The notes below the pieces were generated by a model. It did no database searches. It was not told the DNA's origin and was given only the letters and a program-made list of their open reading frames with translations. Shown here one piece after another: positions 56,822-64,000 of a stretch of DNA of 64,000 bases (position 1 is the first letter of the stretch; each line of letters starts with the position of its first letter). The translations under genes and the position numbers were made by a program. The DNA is taken from assembly GCA_016281055.1 (NCBI GenBank), contig JAEEHW010000076.1:17605-81604 (forward strand), written 5' to 3'. The DNA comes from Prevotella sp. (GTDB lineage Bacteria; Bacteroidota; Bacteroidia; Bacteroidales; Bacteroidaceae).

Positions 56822-58753
56822 TTGCAGGAATTTCAGATACTCGTCAATGTCCTCGTTATAGCCACGGGGCTGTGCCAGCAGGCGACCGTCATGGCTGAGT
56901 ATAACATAAAACGGTTGGGCATTACTCCCAAACGTATTGCTTTCAAGAAAACTCCACTTCGCACCCACCGTGCGGAGTGTTTTCTTTTTTTCCGCTGCAT
57001 CCGTTACTTCCAAAGGTTCCTTCAGCGGTGTCTTATCATCTACATATAATGATATGAGAATGTAGTCATTCTTCAATATAGAAGCCACGCGCGGATCTGT
57101 CCATACCGCTGCCTCCATCTTGCGGCAGTTTACACAACCATAGCCTGTGAAATCTATCATCACAGGCTTTTTTTGTGCGCGTGCCGCCGCCATTCCCTGA
57201 TCATAGTCGGTATAGTGTGCTTTCACCGATTCCATCGGTGGGGCGAAGGCACTGACAAGTGTACATGGCGCTCCCCACAGTCCCGGCACCATATACACTG
57301 CCAGGGCTATCGATGCCAGTCCAAAGGTCATGCTGACCCATCGGACCATACCACGTCCTTTGCCTATCAGCAGATATATGCCGAGCGCACCGAAGATTAT
57401 TATCCATAATATAAAGAACAGTTCACGACTCAGCAGGTGCCAGCCGTATGCCTGGTCGGCAACGCTGAGAAATTTCAAAGAAAACGCCAATTCAACGAAA
57501 GCTAGCGCCACTTTCATACGGTTCATCCATTCGCCAGAGCGCGGCATCTGTTTCATCCACGACGGAAAGAGTGCAAAGAACGTAAACGGCAATGCCAACG
57601 CCAGGGCAAAGCCAAACATTCCCATGAGTGGTGACAGCCAGTTGCCGGTGGTAGCCACCTGCACCAACAGCAGTCCCACAATCGGTGCGGTGCACGAGAA
57701 CGACACCACCACCAGCGTCAGTGCCATGAAAAAGCTTTCCGCAAGTCTTCCCCACAGGGACGAACCACTTTTGCGCGAAAAACTATCCAATGCCGTGGCC
57801 CATGATGATGGCAGGCGCAGTTCAAACAGTCCGAAGAGCGACAGGGCAAACACCACAAGCATCAGGAATATTGCGATGTTAAACACAGCACTCGTTGAAA
57901 AAGCATTCAATGCATCAGAGCCAAACAATAGTGTTACCGCCAATCCCAGCGTAACGTAAATGACGATGATGCTCAGTCCGTAGAGCAAGGCATCCCTCAC
58001 ACCCTTGCGCCTGTCTTCCTTCGCGTTTCGCATAAAAAAAGACACTGTCATCGGTATTATCGGCCAAATGCAAGGCATCAGCACGGCAAGCAGGCCTCCC
58101 AACAGTCCGAGAAAGAATGTTTCTATCGGTGCAGATGGCGTGGTCGTTGGTGCATCTGCCGTATCTATGTAGGCTACAGAATCGGTGGATTCGATATTTT
58201 TCGCTATATCTGCAGAGTCACTGTTAGCTAGCGGCACGATGGAATCGGCATTTTCTTTCTTATCATCATCGAGTGTTTCTTCCTCTTTCTTATCAAAAGA
58301 AATGGTGCCGTTCTTCGTCAGTCTTACCTCACCGGGCGGCAGACACATCTCCTCATTGCATACGCCATACTCCAGATAGCAGTCTATGTCATACTGTGGT
58401 TTGGTGAACCTGATGCGCTGCACGAATACTGCGCGATGCTCCATATAACTCACCTCCATGCCGAACATATCGTCATATTTCCTCACCACACTTCCCTTAG
58501 GCTGAAGACTGCCCAACGTCTCCACACCTTCCATGCGGACAGCATTGAACGATGCTCGAATAGGACCGCCGCTCTTGATGTCGGTGGAATAGACGTGCCA
58601 GCCGTCATCAACAGTGCCAGTGAATACTATCTCTGCTTCCTTTTCACCTACCATTCGCATCTCCGAAGAGAAATGCGCAGGGTCATGCATCTGACCCCAT
58701 ATCGGAAAAGCTGATAATAAAGTTATGGCTAATAAAAGAATCCTGTTCGTCAT
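56786..58753 (-). CDS. Thiol:disulfide interchange protein DsbD-like
   Basis: N-terminal DsbD-alpha-like region, multi-TM core, C-terminal thioredoxin-like MIDFTGYGCVNCRKMEAAVW. Confidence 0.88.
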   Translation of the reverse strand: MTNRILLLAITLLSAFPIWGQMHDPAHFSSEMRMVGEKEAEIVFTGTVDDGWHVYSTDIKSGGPIRASFNAVRMEGVETLGSLQPKGSVVRKYDDMFGMEVSYMEHRAVFVQRIRFTKPQYDIDCYLEYGVCNEEMCLPPGEVRLTKNGTISFDKKEEETLDDDKKENADSIVPLANSDSADIAKNIESTDSVAYIDTADAPTTTPSAPIETFFLGLLGGLLAVLMPCIWPIIPMTVSFFMRNAKEDRRKGVRDALLYGLSIIVIYVTLGLAVTLLFGSDALNAFSTSAVFNIAIFLMLVVFALSLFGLFELRLPSSWATALDSFSRKSGSSLWGRLAESFFMALTLVVVSFSCTAPIVGLLLVQVATTGNWLSPLMGMFGFALALALPFTFFALFPSWMKQMPRSGEWMNRMKVALAFVELAFSLKFLSVADQAYGWHLLSRELFFILWIIIFGALGIYLLIGKGRGMVRWVSMTFGLASIALAVYMVPGLWGAPCTLVSAFAPPMESVKAHYTDYDQGMAAARAQKKPVMIDFTGYGCVNCRKMEAAVWTDPRVASILKNDYILISLYVDDKTPLKEPLEVTDAAEKKKTLRTVGAKWSFLESNTFGSNAQPFYVILSHDGRLLAQPRGYNEDIDEYLKFLQSGLDAAALHLH

Positions 58754-58898
58754 AAGATGATGAAATTTTCCTGCAAAGTTAATAATAATCAGGTGAATTA
58801 CAAAAAATATAGCGCAAAAACTTGTCTATATGGAAGTTTTTGAGTAAATTTGTTCTTTCAAGAATTTATTGGCATAAAACCAAGAGAAATTAACAACT

Positions 58899-60974
58899 AT
58901 GAAAAAAAATATACTTTTCGCGTTATTCGCAAGTATGACACTGCTGACACAGGCACAGTCATGGACTGCCGACAATGGCAACGGCACATTTACCAACCCC
59001 TTGTTCTATGATGAGTTTTCCGACCCCGACATCATCCGCGTGGGTGACGACTACTATCTTGCCGGCACCACCATGCACACCGTGCCAGGACTGGTCATAC
59101 TTCATTCACGCGACCTCGTGAACTGGGAGAACATCTCCTATTGCTTCGACCGCTTCGACTTCCAGGACGATGCCTTCTCACTCAAGAACCATAAGGAGAT
59201 ATACGGTCAGGGCATCTGGGCTCCGTGCATACGCTATGCCAACGGACAGTTCTATGTCTTCTCCAACATGAACGGCAAGGGACTGCAGTGCTATACCGCC
59301 AAGGACATACACGGTCCGTGGACTCACCACAACATGCAGGGACGCATATACGACCTCGGCGTATTGTTTGACGACGACGGAAAGATCTATGCCATACATG
59401 GCTACGGCGAGGTGCACTGCACTGAACTGAAGGCTGACATGTCGGGACCTATCGAGGGTACCGACCGCATCATCATACCAGAGGGTAACGGTGTGGGTGA
59501 AGGTCATCACATGTATAAAATCAACGGCATGTATTATCTCATATCCACCGACTATATGCCAAACGGCCGCACGCTCTGCTCTCGCTCCAAGAACATCTGG
59601 GGACCATACGAGACTCGCGTGATTACCGCCGACGAGACCTTCGGATATCACGCTGCCGGCATTACCGGCGTACCGCCACGCGGTCGCATCATGCCTGACG
59701 GCACACACTTTACACAGCCCGAACCAGACAAAGACGCTACGGCATGCACCAACATTCATCAGGGAGGCATTGTGCAGGACCAGAGCGGACAGTGGTGGGC
59801 ACTGCTGATGATGGATTTCCATTCCATAGGGCGCACCGTGACGCTGGCTCCCATGACATGGCAGGACGGATGGCCCATGCTCGGACTGGAAGGCAACCTC
59901 GGACGTGCACCACGCACATGGCTGAAGCCAAACACTGGTATAACAGTAACGCCACATGCTCCGTATGAGCGCAATGAAGATTTCAACGGCAAGACACTGG
60001 GACGTGTATGGCAGTGGAACCATAACCCTGACGACAGCAAATGGGCACTCAAAGGTGGCAGACTCAGACTCAACACTATGCCGTCAGATCAACTGATGTG
60101 GGCACGCAACTCACTCACTCAGCGCGTAATAGGTCCTTCAAGCATTGCCACCGTGGAACTATACACCAAGGGTATGAAAGACGGCGACGTGGCCGGACTG
60201 GGTAACATCAACGTGCCTTGCTCATGGGTTGGCATAGTGAAAGAGAACGGCAAACTCACGCTGCGATGGTTTGACCAGACGAAAAACGACACCGTAGATA
60301 TGCCCATCACACTGCCTAAGCAGAAGATATGGCTGCGCTGCTGCGGTGAATATGACAAGGATGAGATGGACTATGCCTACTCTACCGACGGCGAGACATT
60401 CCACAACCTCGGCTGCGCACTGCGCCTGACATACCAGCTGATTACTTTCCAGGGCTCGCGCCACGCTCTGTTTGCCTTCAACAAGGACGGCCGTGAGGGA
60501 GGCTTTGCCGAGTTTGACAACTTTACCGTACATGAATCAATGGCAGACCGCACGGAGAACATCCCATACGGCAAGACCATCCGCATCATCAACCTTGCCA
60601 CTGGCAAACCGATGACAGCCACAAAGCACGGCGTACTTTATGACACCGCGCCTAATGACAAGTCACCACAGACTCTTTTCAGCATCATCGACAAGGGCAA
60701 CGGACAGGTCATCTTGCAGTGCAAGGACGGCCGCTACCTTATGTCGTCAGGCCTCGGACTGGCAGGCGACGTGCGCATGACCACCGACCCGGCGCAAGCA
60801 GAAGTCTTCATGTGGCAGGACTACCTGAACCATGAGTTCATGCTCATGTCGATGCGCACCCACAAATACATTGGCAAGAGCCCTACCACTGGCAGTCCCT
60901 ACTCCATGGACTACAGCGGCAGCGACCCAGCCCGCCGCAACGGTGCAGTGTTCAAGTGGGAAGAGACAGAGTGA
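58899..60974 (+). CDS. Glycoside hydrolase family 43-like beta-xylosidase/arabinofuranosidase
   Basis: NPLFYDEFSDPDIIRVGDDYYLAGTTMHTVPGLVILHSRDLVNWE; IWAPCIRYANGQFYVF. Confidence 0.9.
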   Translation: MKKNILFALFASMTLLTQAQSWTADNGNGTFTNPLFYDEFSDPDIIRVGDDYYLAGTTMHTVPGLVILHSRDLVNWENISYCFDRFDFQDDAFSLKNHKEIYGQGIWAPCIRYANGQFYVFSNMNGKGLQCYTAKDIHGPWTHHNMQGRIYDLGVLFDDDGKIYAIHGYGEVHCTELKADMSGPIEGTDRIIIPEGNGVGEGHHMYKINGMYYLISTDYMPNGRTLCSRSKNIWGPYETRVITADETFGYHAAGITGVPPRGRIMPDGTHFTQPEPDKDATACTNIHQGGIVQDQSGQWWALLMMDFHSIGRTVTLAPMTWQDGWPMLGLEGNLGRAPRTWLKPNTGITVTPHAPYERNEDFNGKTLGRVWQWNHNPDDSKWALKGGRLRLNTMPSDQLMWARNSLTQRVIGPSSIATVELYTKGMKDGDVAGLGNINVPCSWVGIVKENGKLTLRWFDQTKNDTVDMPITLPKQKIWLRCCGEYDKDEMDYAYSTDGETFHNLGCALRLTYQLITFQGSRHALFAFNKDGREGGFAEFDNFTVHESMADRTENIPYGKTIRIINLATGKPMTATKHGVLYDTAPNDKSPQTLFSIIDKGNGQVILQCKDGRYLMSSGLGLAGDVRMTTDPAQAEVFMWQDYLNHEFMLMSMRTHKYIGKSPTTGSPYSMDYSGSDPARRNGAVFKWEETE

Positions 60975-61001
60975 TATCTACTAACATAGTATAATACAAA
61001 A

Positions 61002-62408
61002 ATGAAATTCCCCTTAATCTTGATAGCAGCATTAGCGTGTAGTTCGTTAGCTTACTCACAGTCAAAAAACAATGAATCTACATTCCCAGAAGGTAAAAAT
61101 GCTTGGAAAGAATATCTCAAAAATAATCTGAGGTATCCTGAAGAAGCCAAGAAGGCAGGTAAGTATGGCACTGTCTTCGTAGAGTATAATACCAACAAAG
61201 ATGGATATGTTACAAACATCCTTGTCAGAAAATCTTTAGATTCACTACTCGACAGAGAGGCTATGCGCGTAATTGCCACGATGCCTCAACGACAACCGGA
61301 TGTGCCACACCTTATGAGAGTGCCAATATCATTTGGCGTAGATGATACAAAAGAATTTGAGAGGAAAGCAGATTCCGTTAAAAAAGCCAGACTGGAAAGG
61401 ATGAACGTGCTTACAAAAGCAGAGAGGATGCCGTCATACCCTGGCGGCAACAAAGCCTTAAACGAGTTCCTTGAAGACAATCTGAAATACTCCAAGTCAG
61501 CATTAAAAGATGGCAAAAGCATAAGTGTACTCGTTGAATTCATCGTAAATCCTGACGGAAGCCTCTCCTATATAGGAATAAAAAGATCCGTAAATTCCCA
61601 ACTTGATGCAGAGGCTATGCGCGTGGTAAACATGATGCCGAAATGGAAGCCCGGCACAATACAAGGTCAGCCCGTTGCTGTTTATTATGTGCAGCCTATA
61701 ATATTCAAGGGAAAAGACCATTACAATGATAACGCTGGTGAAAAAAACAGGTATCCTTCATTTCATGGCGGACAAAAATATCTGAATGATTTCATCGAGA
61801 AAAACATCGAATATCCACAGGCTGCCAAGAACGACAGCATAGAAGGACGTGTGTTCGTTGATTTCATAGTCAACACCGACGGAAAGATATCTGACGCAAG
61901 AATATTAACCTCTACTGACACCATATTCAATGAAGAGGCCCTGCGCATAGTAAACAGTATGCCGAAATGGGATTGCGCCAAGAAAAAAGGAGATAAAATT
62001 GCAATGCGCTATGCCATTCCTATCAACTTCACACTGAACGACAAGAAGGACTGCCACCCTTTGTTTCCTGGTGGTGAAGAGGAACTGCAAGAGTATCTGC
62101 ATAATGAGATAAAATATCCTTTAGAGGCCTTGATTACGGAAACTAACGGAAGCGTTGTGGTCAGATACACCATTGACGAAAAAGGCAAGACAACGGATGT
62201 TGAACTGCTAAATCCTGCTCCAGAAGTACTGTTCAGGGAAGTGAAGCGCGCTATAATAGGCATGCCTAAATGGATTCCGGGTAAGAAGGATGGCAAGGTT
62301 GCAAGCACACGCTGCACCATGCATATAAAGTTCGTGCATCCTAAAGATAAACATATTACAGCCAAGAGGCCTCACTACAAGTTTGAATTTGAACCATTCT
62401 TTCGTTAA
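61002..62408 (+). CDS. Secreted protein with four tandem TonB C-terminal-like domains
   Basis: Repeated FPGG...L..YL..NLKYP..A...G...V.F.V..DG.......S....L..EA.RV...MPKW.PG. Confidence 0.8.
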   Translation: MKFPLILIAALACSSLAYSQSKNNESTFPEGKNAWKEYLKNNLRYPEEAKKAGKYGTVFVEYNTNKDGYVTNILVRKSLDSLLDREAMRVIATMPQRQPDVPHLMRVPISFGVDDTKEFERKADSVKKARLERMNVLTKAERMPSYPGGNKALNEFLEDNLKYSKSALKDGKSISVLVEFIVNPDGSLSYIGIKRSVNSQLDAEAMRVVNMMPKWKPGTIQGQPVAVYYVQPIIFKGKDHYNDNAGEKNRYPSFHGGQKYLNDFIEKNIEYPQAAKNDSIEGRVFVDFIVNTDGKISDARILTSTDTIFNEEALRIVNSMPKWDCAKKKGDKIAMRYAIPINFTLNDKKDCHPLFPGGEEELQEYLHNEIKYPLEALITETNGSVVVRYTIDEKGKTTDVELLNPAPEVLFREVKRAIIGMPKWIPGKKDGKVASTRCTMHIKFVHPKDKHITAKRPHYKFEFEPFFR

Positions 62409-62435
62409 AATAAAATGAATAAACAGAAAAGCATT

Positions 62436-62900
62436 ATGAAGAAACTAACCGCAATCATCGTGCTGCTGCTCACACTGGGTTTCAGCACCAACGCCATGGC
62501 GCAGGCTAAGGGCAGGAGCGCCGTAGCAACTCCTGAAAGTAAGATTCTGGGCAGACACCCGCTGTCGCTGCAATGGATTTCATGGGACTATTTCGGCAGC
62601 GTGGAGGTAAGGAAGGAGAACGGCCGCCTGCACTGCATAGGCTCACAACGCAGCAAGGAGAACAGTGACTACGTGATAATAGACGGATACATCGAGATGA
62701 TCGACGCACTGCGTTTCACCTTCACCGGCACCATCATAACGAAGATCTATCACATAAACAACGGTCAGCCATGCATACGCGACGGTCACTTCGAGTTTGC
62801 ATCTACGCAGGGACGTAAGTACTGGCGACTGCAGCAGATGGAGAATCCATGCGACGGAGTCACCGACTATGTTGATATATATTTCGCCAAATCGAAATAA
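62436..62900 (+). CDS. Hypothetical secreted protein
   Basis: Signal peptide MKKLTAIIVLLLTLGFSTNAMAQ; start reassigned from 62415. Confidence 0.6.
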   Translation: MKKLTAIIVLLLTLGFSTNAMAQAKGRSAVATPESKILGRHPLSLQWISWDYFGSVEVRKENGRLHCIGSQRSKENSDYVIIDGYIEMIDALRFTFTGTIITKIYHINNGQPCIRDGHFEFASTQGRKYWRLQQMENPCDGVTDYVDIYFAKSK

Positions 62901-62929
62901 GCTTACGTCACAAGACAAGAATAAAGAGT

Positions 62930-63760
62930 ATGAAACAGTTTGTTCTTTTAACCATGCTGATGTTTACCATATGCGTATATGCACAGGAACAAACAGTCAG
63001 CGACTCCTTAAAAGCACGAAGGGAAAGAAGAAAAGTTGATGTAGGCCCCTCATTCCCCGGAGGCAAGGAGGTGCTAAAGAGATATCTGGAACTTAACACC
63101 CACTATCCTGAAGATGCCCTGAATGCAGGCATCACAGGAAGTGTTATAATTGGTTTCTTTGTTGAACCAAACGGCAACATTGACAATGTAACCGTCTTGA
63201 AGTCTGTACATCCCCTGCTTGACGCAGAAGCCGTACGTGTGATATCTGCCATGCCACGATGGACTCCCGGATTGGTTGACGGCAAACCCGTACGGGTAAG
63301 GACACGAATACCCGTAACCTTTGGAAAAACAAGCGCAAGGCATGACACCATATCTACCGACGCAACAACGTCAAAAGACAAGGAAGATGCCTTAAAGACT
63401 CATAAACAGCCATCATTCCCAGGAGGTAGCGATGCTTTGAAAAAGTATCTGTCCGAAAACCTCCGATACCCTGAAGATGCTCAGAAAGCTGGCATACAAG
63501 GTAACGTAACCATTTGTTTTATCGTAGAAAAAGACGGTTCTATATCATGTCCGGAAATAGAGAAGCCTCTTCACCCGTCACTAAATGAAGAAGCCATGCG
63601 TGTAGTAAAGGAAATGCCACGATGGGAGCCCGGTATGAACAAAGGCAAGCCTATATCCGCAAAATATCATCTGCCAATCCATTTTCAACTTAAAAGCTAC
63701 CAAACGCTGCAAAAGCCAATGTCAAGACCGGGTGTAAACAGGAATGTTTTTGGGAGATAA
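62930..63760 (+). CDS. Secreted protein with two tandem TonB C-terminal-like domains
   Basis: SFPGGKEVLKRYLELNTHYPEDALNAGITGSVIIGFFVEPNG and SFPGGSDALKKYLSENLRYPEDAQKAGIQGNVTICFIVEKDG. Confidence 0.8.
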   Translation: MKQFVLLTMLMFTICVYAQEQTVSDSLKARRERRKVDVGPSFPGGKEVLKRYLELNTHYPEDALNAGITGSVIIGFFVEPNGNIDNVTVLKSVHPLLDAEAVRVISAMPRWTPGLVDGKPVRVRTRIPVTFGKTSARHDTISTDATTSKDKEDALKTHKQPSFPGGSDALKKYLSENLRYPEDAQKAGIQGNVTICFIVEKDGSISCPEIEKPLHPSLNEEAMRVVKEMPRWEPGMNKGKPISAKYHLPIHFQLKSYQTLQKPMSRPGVNRNVFGR

Positions 63761-63771
63761 CGAAAAGTAAA

Positions 63772-64000
63772 TTACTTTTTCCTACCTCTCAGATATTCCT
63801 TCACGCGGTTATAGCCATCGACGCCAAGGATGGTGATGCCACCATACTGGCAGGTCTTGGCAAGTCCGAAGAGCACCGTCCACAGCACTCCCTTGGCGGC
63901 AGCGCTGATAGGCAGCAGCATCTGGGCGAACGACAGAATGTAAAATGGTATGCAGCACAGCAGCACTATGACACCGGTACGGAAAGAGAGTGACTGCAGC
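63772..64000 (-). CDS. Hypothetical small membrane protein (partial, N-terminus beyond window)
   Basis: Frame stays open to the window edge: LQSLSFRTGVIVLLCCIPFYILSFAQMLLPISAAAKGVLWTVLFGLAKTCQYGGITILGVDGYNRVKEYLRGRKK. Confidence 0.55.
   Translation of the reverse strand, partial: LQSLSFRTGVIVLLCCIPFYILSFAQMLLPISAAAKGVLWTVLFGLAKTCQYGGITILGVDGYNRVKEYLRGRKK

Noticed and set aside
59178-60023. 281-aa minus-strand ORF antisense to GH43
   Set aside because: The GH43 frame carries clear family motifs; the antisense translation has none.

Overview
The window looks like a Bacteroidales chromosome, probably Prevotella-like. This rests on TAnnTTTG-type promoters, the form of the dcw cluster, pectin-degradation enzymes and secreted surface proteins. 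It is mostly housekeeping: prfB, an acyl-CoA ligase, an M20 deacetylase, dgt, a complete minus-strand dcw cluster (mraZ-rsmH-ftsL-ftsI-murE-mraY-murD-ftsW-murG-murC-ftsQ-ftsA-ftsZ), gpmI, ung, gyrB, rpsT, tRNA-Glu, recO, tRNA-Asn, an S41 protease, rnr and dsbD. Interspersed are pectin/hemicellulose enzymes (PL11-like, PL4-like, GH43-like), a dockerin-like protein, an operon-like run led by a 3424-aa secreted protein, and TonB_C-repeat proteins. The most unusual signal is a group of small repeat elements. Several unrelated sequences share one layout: about 30-32-bp inverted arms, often built from 7-8-bp sub-repeats, flanking a 40-55-bp core, for about 100-117 bp in total. Three copies appear as translated in-frame insertions of 39 codons: two in the M20 deacetylase and one in the catalytic RNB domain of RNase R. 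A separate 9-bp tandem repeat family occurs in frame in FtsL and in a DUF3109-like protein and also in an intergenic gap. A 22-bp tandem near-palindrome family occurs at three intergenic sites. Everything here was read by eye; no database search or computation was run.
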